Shown in pieces: positions 54,569-63,289 of a stretch of DNA of 64,000 bases; the stretch's first letter is position 1; each line of letters starts with the position of its first letter. Origin of the DNA: DASUAS01 sp963720765 (lineage in GTDB: Bacteria > Actinomycetota > Acidimicrobiia > IMCC26256 > DASPTH01). The stretch is taken from positions 496,001-560,000 of the forward strand of contig CAVRGS010000013.1 in assembly GCA_963720765.1 (NCBI GenBank), read 5' to 3'. The notes below the pieces were generated by a model. It was not told the origin of the DNA, ran no database searches, and saw only the letters and a program-made list of their open reading frames with translations. Both the position numbers and the translations under genes were made by a program.

Positions 54569-56620
54569 GTGGGGCGCTCGGGAACGCAGTTCGACGCGAA
54601 CACGCTCGCGCCCGCTGATCCCGCGGCCGAGATGGCGGTCGAAGACCACACGACCGACGACGAGCCGCCGGAACCGTCGCGTGAACGTCGCTTCCTGGCA
54701 CGCACCGGCCTCGTGGTGGTGCTCCTCGTCGCCGCCGCCGTCGTGTCGGTGGTCGTGCACCGGGTCGTGTACCCGGCGCTGTCGTGGAACCGCGACGAGT
54801 CCACCTACCTCTGGCAGGTCCGCGGCCTCCGTGCTGGTCAGTTGCTCACCACCGCGGGCGACATGCCGCACTTCTTCCAACCGTGGCTGACCGGCCTCAA
54901 GGACGGGCAGTTCTTCTCCCAGTACACGCTCGGGTGGCCCGGGGTGATGCTGGTCGCCGACCTCCTCTTCGGCTCGCCGGTGATGGCGATGGTCATCGGT
55001 ACCGTGCTGGCCGTCCTCGGCGTCTACGTCTTCACCCGCGAGATCACCCACGACCACACGCTCGCCTTCGTCAGCGCGCTCTTGATGCTGGCATCCCCGA
55101 TGCTGATCACGCAGAGCGGCGTGTACCTCGGCTACCTGTGGTCGCTCGGACTCGGGTTGCTGTTCGGCGCGTCGCTGCTCGCGGGACTGCGTCTGCACAC
55201 GTGGTGGCGACTCGTCACGGCGGGGGCGTTGCTGGGCGCACTGTTCATCACCCGGCCGTTCGATGCCGTGCTCTGGGGCCTGGTGATGGGCGGCTACGCC
55301 GTCTTCACCACGTGGCGCGAGTGGGCGCGTCAGGTCCGCACCGCGGTGTTCGTGTTCGTCGGGATGCTGCCGTTCCTCGTGCTCACCGTCGTGCAGAACA
55401 GCGTCGTCACCGGCAAGGCCACGCAGTTCCCCTTCACGGCGAAGGAGCCGCTCGACACGTTCGGGTTCGGGTACCGGCGGCTGATGCCCCACATCCTCGG
55501 CATCGACTACACGCTCACCGAAGCGGTGAAGGGCAGCGGACTGAGCGGCTTCTACCTGCCGCAGTTCCTCGTCGGGAGCTACCTCGCGATCCTGCTCGCG
55601 GGGTTCGGCCTCTGGTTCCGTCGGCGTGACCGCACGACGCTGCTGCTCCTGGCGATGATGGTCGTGTTCCCGGCCGGCTACTTCGTGTTCTGGGGAAATC
55701 GGCTCGCCAGCGGGTTCGCGTACCTCTCCGGGCCCGTGTACTTCATCCCGCTGTTCGTGCCCCTGTGCATCTTCGTCGCCACGGTGCTCCTGCGACTGTG
55801 GCGGCGGAACCGTTGGTGGCTGGTCGCGCTGTGCTGCGCACTCGTGGTTGCCACGGTGCCGTTCCTCTACGACAAGTCGCGGATGAACCACAACATCAGT
55901 GCGGCACAGGTGCCGTGGAAGGACGCCGCCGCGAACCTCCCGGCGCACTCGCTGGTGATCGTGCGTGACTCAGGCCCGTACCTGCTGCACCTCGACCCGT
56001 ACTCGCAGAACTCACCCGACCTCGACGGCCCGGTGCTCTATGCGGTCGACCGTGCCGCGAAGAACTTCGAGGTGATTGCCGCGCATCCGGACCGCACGCC
56101 GTACATGGAGATCACGAGCAACACCGAGCTCGACGACGCCATCCACCATCCTGATGCATCTCCGCCTGTGATCACCGTTGCGCCGATGACCGTGCACTCC
56201 GGTACCGCGGTCACGTTCACGGTCACCATGTCCAATCCTCAGCACGCGCCGTCGGTGGTGGCGTCGATCCAGGCGGGCGACCGCTCCGTGCAGCGCGTCC
56301 TCACCCCCGATCCGGGGAGCGACACGTATTCGACGCAGTGGACGGTCGTGCCCGAGAGATCCGCTTCGACCCCGCCCGACGGCGCGCTGCCGGTGTCGGG
56401 GCGCGGGACGATCGCCGTCGTCGGCGGCATCGGCAACGATCCGTCCGCCGCGGCATCGTTGCCGCAGCAGCGCGAGAAGTTCACCTATCGCGTGAGGGGC
56501 GGCGAGGTGCAGGTGCTCAGTCCGAGCCGCAAGACCGTCATCCAGGTCGTGGATGGCCGTATCGTCTCGCAGGATGTCGGCAGCCTCTCCAACCTCCGCG
56601 TCGGCGTCCACTCGCGCTGA
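54569..56620 (+). CDS. GT-C-type membrane glycosyltransferase with secreted C-terminus
   Basis: A 683-residue protein. After a cytoplasmic acidic N-terminus there are about 10 membrane segments, with the acidic first loop SWNRDESTYLWQVRGLRAGQ typical of GT-C enzymes. The last 180 residues are extracytoplasmic and beta-rich (VITVAPMTVHSGTAVTFTVT), like an Ig fold. The GTG at 54569 is preferred because of the -10 box; an ATG at 54632 would lose 21 residues. It belongs to the envelope glycosylation set and is followed closely by another membrane glycosyltransferase. Confidence 0.75.
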   Translation: MGRSGTQFDANTLAPADPAAEMAVEDHTTDDEPPEPSRERRFLARTGLVVVLLVAAAVVSVVVHRVVYPALSWNRDESTYLWQVRGLRAGQLLTTAGDMPHFFQPWLTGLKDGQFFSQYTLGWPGVMLVADLLFGSPVMAMVIGTVLAVLGVYVFTREITHDHTLAFVSALLMLASPMLITQSGVYLGYLWSLGLGLLFGASLLAGLRLHTWWRLVTAGALLGALFITRPFDAVLWGLVMGGYAVFTTWREWARQVRTAVFVFVGMLPFLVLTVVQNSVVTGKATQFPFTAKEPLDTFGFGYRRLMPHILGIDYTLTEAVKGSGLSGFYLPQFLVGSYLAILLAGFGLWFRRRDRTTLLLLAMMVVFPAGYFVFWGNRLASGFAYLSGPVYFIPLFVPLCIFVATVLLRLWRRNRWWLVALCCALVVATVPFLYDKSRMNHNISAAQVPWKDAAANLPAHSLVIVRDSGPYLLHLDPYSQNSPDLDGPVLYAVDRAAKNFEVIAAHPDRTPYMEITSNTELDDAIHHPDASPPVITVAPMTVHSGTAVTFTVTMSNPQHAPSVVASIQAGDRSVQRVLTPDPGSDTYSTQWTVVPERSASTPPDGALPVSGRGTIAVVGGIGNDPSAAASLPQQREKFTYRVRGGEVQVLSPSRKTVIQVVDGRIVSQDVGSLSNLRVGVHSR

Positions 56621-56636
56621 GCGCCTGCGGAGCGGG

Positions 56637-57747
56637 GTGTCGGGGTTCGTACGGGCGCGACCTGCGGGTCGCGGCGGTGCCGTGGGTCCTGGCGCGGGTC
56701 CTGGTGGTGGCGTCGCTCGCGCTGTCGCGCCACCTGTTCGACCAGATCGGTGCGCCGCCGCGCCCCGTGGCGCTCGGTCAGGGTCTGTTCGCGTGGGACG
56801 CCGCGTACTACCGCGCCATCGCCGAAGACGGCTACCGCGCGGTCGGGCACGGTTCGCTCCGCTTCTTCCCCCTCGTCCCGATGCTGGCGCGCGTCGGAGG
56901 ATGGATCTCGTTCGACCACACCGCGGCGGCGCTGCTCGTGGTCGCGAACGGGTCAGCGCTGTTGTTCGGCGCGCTCCTGCACCGACTCGCCCTGCGGGAG
57001 ACGCGCGATGCCGGGTTGGCGCGTCGCGCGGCGTGGTTCGGTGCGCTGTTCCCGGCCGCGTTCGTGCTGGTGCTCGGCTACGCCGAGGCCACCGCGATGA
57101 TGCTCGGCGTCGTCGTCTTCCTCGGGATCCGGTCGAACCGGTTCTGGTGGGCTGCGCTCGCGGGGTTCTTGGCCGGGTTGTGTCGTCCCGTGGGTGTGCT
57201 CCTCGTCGTGCCGGTCGCGATCGAGGGTGTACGCGGGTGGCGCGACGCGTCCACGGAGTCGAAGGTCGCGCGGGTGGTCGCGGTCGTGGCGCCCGCGGCT
57301 GGCGCGGTGTCGTACCTCGCGTGGGTTGGCGCGACGTTCGGCGACTTCTGGAAACCGATGTCCTTGCAGAGCCGGGCCACGCTGCGCGGTGGCTTCCAGG
57401 ATCCTGTGACCCGCACGATCGACGCGGTCGGTGACCTCTTCGGCGGTGACCGGTTCGGATCGGGCCTGCACATCCTGTGGGCGCTCGCGTTCGTCGCCTT
57501 GGTGGTCGTGCTCGTGCGCCGGTTCCCGGCCTCGTACTCGGCGTACGGAGCGGCGACGCTGGTGCTCGGTCTCTCGGCCCACAACCTCGACTCGTTCGAG
57601 CGCTACTGCTGGAGCACGTTCCCGTTCGTGCTCGCGTTGGCCGCGGTGACCGACGGGGACGAGACCGAGCGCGGCGCCTACGTCCTCGCCGCGGCGGCGC
57701 TCGTGGGCTACGCGACGCTGGCGTTCACGGGCGTCCAGGGCCCCTGA
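56637..57747 (+). CDS. PIG-V/GT-C-like membrane mannosyltransferase (one frameshift)
   Basis: A protein of about 369 residues with roughly 9 membrane segments. The landmark is FAWDAAYYRAIAEDGYRAVG, which matches the WDxxYY-type first-loop motif of PIG-V-like mannosyltransferases. Then come FFPLVPMLARVGGW and LGYAEATAMMLGVVVFLGI. GTG 56637 (VSGFVR) fits the start if one extra G near 56654 (ACGGGCGC) is removed, giving VRRDLRVAAVPWVLARV. It transfers mannose or another hexose from a polyprenyl carrier to an outer-surface acceptor. Confidence 0.78.
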
Positions 57748-57797
57748 CCGGGCTCCGCGAGGCCTCGCAGGAACCCGGGGAGATGGCCGCCGGCCCG

Positions 57798-57830
57798 TAG
57801 ACTCCCGGGTCGCGAAGCTGGGCACCCAGC
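57798..57830 (+). promoter_or_regulatory. -10 box and leader hairpin before the flavoprotein gene
   Basis: TAGACT (57798-57803) would give a leader of about 70 nt. Its first part contains GCTGGG-CA-CCCAGC (57817-57830), a perfect 6-bp stem. Translation starts at the GTG 57879 after GGGAGAAC. Nothing else is seen in the 131-bp gap after the mannosyltransferase gene. Confidence 0.4.
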
Positions 57831-57878
57831 CGCCGCGCCCGTCTGCGCATCCACGCACCCATCCGGGAGAACCTGCCA

Positions 57879-59336
57879 GTGAGCGAAACAACGCCGAACG
57901 AGCACGACGTCCTGATCATCGGGGCCGGACCGGCCGGTCTCACGGCGGCCTACATGCTCACCAAGCGTGGGATCCGCCCGACGGTGCTCGAGTCCGACCG
58001 GGTCGTCGGCGGCATCAGTCGCACCGCGGTGCGCGACGGCTGGCGCTTCGACATCGGCGGGCACCGCTTCTTCACCAAGGTCAAGCCGGTCAACGACCTG
58101 TGGTTCGAGATCCTCGGTCCCGACGACTTCCTGCGCCGCCCGCGGATGAGCCACATCCACTACCGCGGCAAGCTCTACGACTACCCGATCAAGCCGCTCA
58201 ACGCGCTGAAGAACCTCGGCCCGGTCGAAGCGGTGCTGTGCGGGTTCTCGTACCTCTGGGCGAAGGTTCGTCCGCCGAAGAACCAGGACACGCTCGAGGG
58301 CTACGTGGTCGCCAACTACGGCTGGCGGCTCTACAACCACTTCTTCAAGACGTACAACGAGAAGGTGTGGGGCGTGTCCGCGTCGGAGATCGCGGCCGAC
58401 TGGGGCGCACAGCGCATCAAGGGCATGTCGCTCTTCGCCGCGGTGTGGGAGCCGATCCGGGCCAAGGTGATCGGCAACCGCGACAAGTCGAAGCAGGTCA
58501 CCAGCCTCATCGAGGAGTTCAACTACCCCAAGTACGGCCCCGGTCAGATGTGGGAGAAGTGCACCGAGCTGGTCGAAGAGGCCGGGGGCACGGTCACGTT
58601 CGACTCCGCGGTCGTCAAGATCGAGCACGCCGACGGGCGGGCGCACGCGGTGGTCGCGCGGCACCCGGACGGCAGCACGCAGCGCTACGAGTGCACCGAC
58701 GTCGTCTCGTCGATGCCGATCAGCGCGCTGCTCGAGGCGATGGACCCACCGGTGCCGTCGGAGGTGCTGAAGGCAGCCGAGTCGCTGCGCTACCGCGACT
58801 TCATGACCGTCGCGGTGGTGGTGCCGGAGAAGTACGGCTTCCCCGACACGTGGATCTACATCCACGACCCCGACGTCGAGGTCGGGCGCATCCAGAACTT
58901 CGCGTCGTGGTCGCCGTACCTGGTGAAGGACGGCCGCACGTGCCTCGGCCTCGAGTTCTTCGTGCAGGAGGGCGACGAGATGTGGACGAAGTCCGACGAG
59001 GATCTCGTCGAGCAGGCCAAGCGCGAGCTGCAGCACCTCGGTCTCGTCGATCCCGACAAGGTGGAGATCGGCTACGTGGAACGCACGCCCAAGGCGTACC
59101 CGTTCTACGACTGGGAGTACAAGGCGCACGTCGAGACGCTGCGCCGCTGGCTCGAGGAGCACACCGCCAACGTGTATCCCGTCGGCCGCAACGGCATGCA
59201 CCGCTACAACAACCAGGACCACTCGATGTACACCGCGATGCTCAGCGTGGAGAACATCTTCGGTGCCGACCACGACGTCTGGTCGGTGAACGTCGAGGAG
59301 GAGTACCACGAAGAGCTCGCCGACTCGTCTGGCTGA
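57879..59336 (+). CDS. NAD(P)/FAD-dependent amine-oxidase-like protein (UGM-like)
   Basis: An intact 485-residue flavoprotein. The Rossmann loop is VLIIGAGPAGLTAAYMLTKR, then ESDRVVGGISRTAVRDGWRF, DIGGHRFFTKVK and the end block NGMHRYNNQDHSMYTAMLSV. The layout resembles UDP-galactopyranose mutase relatives and desaturase-like oxidoreductases found in actinobacterial envelope loci. It has no signal peptide and acts in the cytoplasm. In this cluster it may make a furanose or modified sugar donor, but the UGM-specific active-site residues were not verified. Confidence 0.8.
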   Translation: MSETTPNEHDVLIIGAGPAGLTAAYMLTKRGIRPTVLESDRVVGGISRTAVRDGWRFDIGGHRFFTKVKPVNDLWFEILGPDDFLRRPRMSHIHYRGKLYDYPIKPLNALKNLGPVEAVLCGFSYLWAKVRPPKNQDTLEGYVVANYGWRLYNHFFKTYNEKVWGVSASEIAADWGAQRIKGMSLFAAVWEPIRAKVIGNRDKSKQVTSLIEEFNYPKYGPGQMWEKCTELVEEAGGTVTFDSAVVKIEHADGRAHAVVARHPDGSTQRYECTDVVSSMPISALLEAMDPPVPSEVLKAAESLRYRDFMTVAVVVPEKYGFPDTWIYIHDPDVEVGRIQNFASWSPYLVKDGRTCLGLEFFVQEGDEMWTKSDEDLVEQAKRELQHLGLVDPDKVEIGYVERTPKAYPFYDWEYKAHVETLRRWLEEHTANVYPVGRNGMHRYNNQDHSMYTAMLSVENIFGADHDVWSVNVEEEYHEELADSSG

Positions 59337-59340
59337 TGGC

Positions 59341-60635
59341 GTGAGCACGAGGCCGACGGGGGAGCGCAGGACGATCGGCGCGGCAGGGCTCGAGCGGGGC
59401 CCACGCTGCACTTCCCGTGCTTCGACGCGTTCCGCTTCTTCGGGATGACCATGGTGCTGCTGCATGCACGCGGGGTTCGCCACGCGGCCGTGGGTGCAGG
59501 AGCCACCTTCCGCAGTGGATGCAGTCGATCTTCCAGCGGATGGACGTCGGCGTGGCGATGTTCTTCATGATCTCAGGGTTCCTGCTGTTCCGCCCGTTCG
59601 TGGTGCGACTGCTCGCGGGCACGCCGCAGATGCGGGCACCGGCACGTTCTTCCGGCGTCGGTCGCTGCGCATCTTCCCGGGTACTGGTTCGCGCTGACCT
59701 TCTGCGTGCTGTTCCTCGGCCAGCTGCTCGGTGGTGTGAAGAATGCGTTCCTCTACTACTCGCTGCTGTTCCCGTTCGCGAACCCCGACGTCGCGCTCGG
59801 CGGCGGTCCCGGCCAGGAGGGCACGTACGCCATCCCGCAGGCGTGGAGCCTCACCGCCGAGTTCGGGCTGTACCTGCGTCCTGCCGGTGATCGCGCATCG
59901 CTGCTCGTGCGGCTGGTCGGCGAGGAAGTCACGGCGAAGTGCAGGTGCGCAACGCGCTGCGTCGATCTGTGCCGGGCTGTACGCGTGTCGCGCAGCTGTT
60001 CCGCATCTATTCTCGTCGTCGACCCGTCGTGGGCTCGTCTGGGCGTGACCTGGACGCCCAACTGGCTCGACTTCTTCGCCATCGGCATGGCCACGGCCAC
60101 CTTCAGTGCGGCGCACGAGGCCGGCCTGCGGTTGCCCTCGCTGTTGCGCTACCTGGGCGACCATCCCGGCGTGTCCTGGTTGCGTCGCCGGTGCCGTTGC
60201 GCTGAGCTTCGCCACCTTCTCGCCACCCGACACGCCCGGCGCCCACGGCGCCGAGTACGTGAGTGCGCTGGTTCATGTTCGGGGTGTTCGCATTGTTCTT
60301 CCTCGCGCCCACGATGTTCGGTGACCAGAGGCAGGGGCGGGTGCGGCGCTTCCTCGCCAGCAGGCCGCTCGTCATGCTCGGCACCGTGTCGCTCGGCTTC
60401 TATCTGTTCCACCTCGCGATCATGAGCAACGTGCAGGAGTGGCTGGCGCCCTCGGGCACGAGCAGCGCGTTCTACGGCTCGCTTCCAGGTCGTCTTCACG
60501 CTTGACGTTCGTCGGCTCGGTGATCCTCGCGTTCCTCAGCTACTACGCCGTGGAGAAGCCCTTCCTACGACTGAAGGACCAGCCGCTCTCGTCGCGGTGG
60601 CGGCGGCGCACGCCGACACCGACGGTGCAGCGTGA
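59341..60635 (+). pseudogene. Acyltransferase family 3 (OafA-like), heavily frameshifted
   Basis: The region encodes a multi-pass acyltransferase-3 protein in many pieces. They are HFPCFDAFRFFGMTMVLLH, QRMDVGVAMFFMISGFLLFR, GTFFRRRSLRIFPG-YWFAL, YAIPQAWSLTAEFGLYL, WLDFFAIGMATATFSAAHEA and MLGTVSLGFYLFHLAIMSN, then FLSYYAVEKPFLRLKDQPL. The catalytic His/Arg parts of the family (FDAFRFFG with a following LLH, and FFRRRSLRIFPG) can be seen. At least nine frame changes are needed between about 59400 and 60600, far more per kb than elsewhere. It would O-acetylate a surface polysaccharide. I cannot tell whether it is a true pseudogene or a stretch of poor sequence. Confidence 0.65.
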
Positions 60636-61394
60636 ATGCCCGCACGCTCGTCATCATCCCCGCCTACAACGAGGAGGAGTCGCTGCCCGCCGGTGCTCAA
60701 GGAGCTCGCCGAGCAGACACCCGGCTACGACGTCCTGGTCGTCTCCGACGGCTCCAGCGACGCCACCGCCGAGATCGCGGCGGCCGCCGGCGTGCACGTC
60801 GCGGTGCTGCCCTTCAACCTGGGGATCGGCGGCGCATTGCGCACCGGCTTCGCCTACGCGGTCCGCCACGGCTACGACCGCGCGGTGCAGTTCGACGCCG
60901 ACGGCCAGCACGACCCGCTGGCGGTCCAGGCACTGCTCGACGGTCTCGACCACGGCGCCGACATGGTCATCGGCAGTCGCTTCACCGAGGGCGGCGCGGT
61001 CACGTACTCGGTCAGCGGCATCCGGCGTCGAGCGATGAAGCTCCTGCAGGCACTGGTGAAGGTGCTGGTCCGACAGCCCTTCACCGACACCAGCTCCGGG
61101 TTCCGGGCGTTCTCGCGTCCGATGCTCGAGTTCTTCGCTCGCAGCTACCCGGTCGAGTACATGGACTCGGTCGAGGCGTTGGTGCAGGCGTGCAACGCCG
61201 GTTTCAGGGTGGAGGAGGTGCCGGCCAACATGCGTGGCCGCACCGGGGGCGCACCGAGCACCCGCAACTTCAAGCTCGTCTACTACTACGTGCGACTGCT
61301 GGTCGTGCTGCTGGTGTCCACCACCAGCCGAGGGCAGCGCCAGCGCCGGTCGGCGGAGCTCGGCGAGGGCCGGGACGAGGAGAGCACGACGTGA
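60632..61394 (+). CDS. GT2-family glycosyltransferase (one frameshift)
   Basis: A protein of about 253 residues with the dolichyl-phosphate-mannose-synthase layout. Its N-terminal strand is ARTLVIIPAYNEEESLP. After an extra C near 60689 (CTGCCCGCC) it continues VLKELAEQTPGYDVLVVSDG, and then AVQFDADGQHDPLAVQALLD contains the DxD metal-binding motif. GFRAFSRPMLEFFARSYPVE and the C-terminal hydrophobic RLLVVLLVS are also typical. The GTG overlaps the acyltransferase's likely stop. It makes a polyprenyl-phospho-sugar that feeds the GT-C enzymes of this region. Confidence 0.85.
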
Positions 61395-61762
61395 GCACCG
61401 AAGCGCACGTTCTCATCATCGTGCTCGCGGCGGCGGTGATCGCCTTCATCTTCCACCTCGTGCGCAGCCGTCGGCTGCGCGCCAAGTACTCGGTGCTCTG
61501 GTTCTCGATCGGGTTGGGTCTGGCGGTGCTGGCGATCTTCCCCGACCTGCTCGTGTGGGTGTCGGACCTGTTCGGCATCAGCTACGCGCCGGCCACGTTC
61601 ATGTTGCTGGCGTTGAGCTTCCTGCTCGTGCTCGCGCTCCACTTCTCGTGGGAGCTCTCGCGGCTCGAAGACCGGACGCGCGCGCTGGCCGAGGAGTACG
61701 CGCTCCTTCGCGAGGAGGTCGAAGCGCGGTTGCCGCGGCGGGCGGGTGACGGTTCAGGCTGA
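61391..61762 (+). CDS. DUF2304 membrane protein
   Basis: A 123-residue protein with three membrane segments (VLIIVLAAAVIAFIFHLV, LWFSIGLGLAVLAIFPDL, FMLLALSFLLVLALHFS) and a charged C-terminal coiled segment (EEYALLREEVEARLPRRA). DUF2304 proteins are regularly encoded directly after GT2 genes and may anchor them or act as a flippase-like partner. The GTG overlaps the GT2 stop (GTGA). Confidence 0.83.
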   Translation: MSTEAHVLIIVLAAAVIAFIFHLVRSRRLRAKYSVLWFSIGLGLAVLAIFPDLLVWVSDLFGISYAPATFMLLALSFLLVLALHFSWELSRLEDRTRALAEEYALLREEVEARLPRRAGDGSG

Positions 61763-62485
61763 CGTCGAGCGCGCGGTGACGATCAGGCCGTCTGCGGCGT
61801 ACGGCCGCCCGAGCCGAGCCAGCAACCGCTCGAGGCCGAGCACGGCACGGGCTCCGGTCGCGAGCAAGCGGCTGCGAGCGTCGGTCGCGTCGCTCTTGAC
61901 CTGCTGCAGGTAGACGGCGTGTTCGACCGGCTGCCAGGCGTGCCGGTTCAGCATCGCGTCGAGCGTGGTGCACGTGAACAGGATGACGTGGTCCGGGTGG
62001 TTCACCTCGTAGTTGCCGAGCAACGCGGCCGCGTTGACGAGCCCGGCCGCGTTCGGCGTGGTCACGACCAGCAGACCGCCGGGCGCGACGAGCGCATGCA
62101 GGCCGTCGAGGAACGATCCCGGATCATCGAGGTGTTCGATCACCTCGCCGGCCACCACGAGGTCGGCTGGCGCGAGGCCCAGGCTCCGGACCGCTTCGAC
62201 GTCGCGACAGTCGACCGCGTGCGCGGCGTAGCCGCGCCGGCGTGCGTCTTCGACGCCGGCGACGTCGAGGTCGAGGCCGACCAGCTCCGAGGCCGCGCCC
62301 GCGAGGTGCTCGTGCAGCCACGCGCCGGACTGCTCGTTGAGGAGCTGGCAGCCGGCGTCGACGAAGCCGACGTGCACGACGCGACGGCGCTGCGCGAGCG
62401 CGCAGAGGTAGGAGAACCGGTCGACCAGCGTGGCCGGCGGGAGCCGGTGCACCATGTCGAGCTGGGTGAAGTCGGTGTCGGTCAT
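61754..62485 (-). CDS. SAM-dependent methyltransferase (UbiE/Methyltransf_11-like)
   Basis: An intact 243-residue class I methyltransferase. Motif I is VVHVGFVDAGCQLL, with LVGLDLDVAGVEDARRRGYA and motif IV DLVVAGEVIEHLDDPGSFLD, then VAPGGLLVVTTPNAAGLV. Some residues of motif I are unusual (GFVDAG instead of GxGxG), which may mean altered SAM binding. It overlaps the deacetylase by 4 bp and the convergent DUF2304 gene by 9 bp. It is likely to methylate a sugar or capping group of the polysaccharide. Confidence 0.83.
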   Translation of the reverse strand: MTDTDFTQLDMVHRLPPATLVDRFSYLCALAQRRRVVHVGFVDAGCQLLNEQSGAWLHEHLAGAASELVGLDLDVAGVEDARRRGYAAHAVDCRDVEAVRSLGLAPADLVVAGEVIEHLDDPGSFLDGLHALVAPGGLLVVTTPNAAGLVNAAALLGNYEVNHPDHVILFTCTTLDAMLNRHAWQPVEHAVYLQQVKSDATDARSRLLATGARAVLGLERLLARLGRPYAADGLIVTARSTSA

Positions 62486-63289
62486 GCGGCGGCGGGTACC
62501 TCGTTCAGACGCTCGGCGAGCGGAGGACCGGCTCGACCGCGCAACATCGCCTCGATCTTGGCGAAGGTGCGGCGCCGGTTGTACCAGAGCAGCCGGCTGC
62601 CGAGCCGACCGGCGTCGGGAACGACCCAGAACTCTTCGCCGGGATCGAAGTCGTACGGGTGGCAGTAGATCCAGAGCAGCTGGTCGCGCCCGACGCTCCG
62701 GCGGGCCGCCGCGGACGCCGCCCCCGGGAGCGCACGCAGGTACACACCACCGAGATAGGGCAGCCCGACGCCGCCGGCGCGCACCACCGGGCACGGGAGC
62801 TCGGCGAGGCCGTTGGGCCATCGGAACGGGGTGACGGGTGCGCCCGGATCGCCGAACAGCGGGCTGCGGGCCGGCAACACGCTGGACGAGTAGCTGAATC
62901 CGACGTCGCCCAACACGTCGATCGCCCACTGCGACTGGGGCACGAGCGAGAACGTCGGGGCGCGGAACCCGAGCACCGGCGTGCTCGTCAGGTCCTCGAG
63001 CAACGCCTTGCCGCGCGTCGGCATCGGCCCGGAATCGGTCCGGGGTCAGTTCGGTGAGCGGCTGGTGACGCCAGCCGTGGAGACCGACCTCGTGGCCGCG
63101 GGCGGCGATCTCGCGCACGAGCTCCGGATGCTCCTCGGCGGTTTCACCGACGACGAAGAAGGTGCCGCGGACACCGCGTGCATCGAGGAACTCGAGCACC
63201 TCACGGGTGAGCGACGGGTAGCGCTCGGGTGCATCGAGCGACGGTCGGTGATCCTCGAGGTCGAGCGTGAAGGTCACGAGCGGGGCCAT
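62482..63289 (-). CDS. Polysaccharide deacetylase (NodB-like, one frameshift)
   Basis: A protein of about 268 residues. NodB motif 1 is VTFTLDLEDHRPS, motif 2 is GHEVGLHGWRHQPL (metal-binding His residues), and the later motif is VLGFRAPTFSLVPQS, followed by LLWIYCHPYDFDPG. The frame breaks near 63022 inside DADARQGK. No signal peptide is visible, so it is cytoplasmic, as in the XrtA/EPS-associated deacetylase group. Together with the GNAT, which follows with a TGATG overlap, it fits N-acyl editing of an exopolysaccharide sugar. Confidence 0.83.

Noticed and set aside
53051..55948. A minus-strand open frame of 965 codons that includes the promoter gap at 54487-54568
   Set aside because: Its N-terminal part is antisense to the GT-C gene and its C-terminal part is a shifted frame of AftD-like copy 2.
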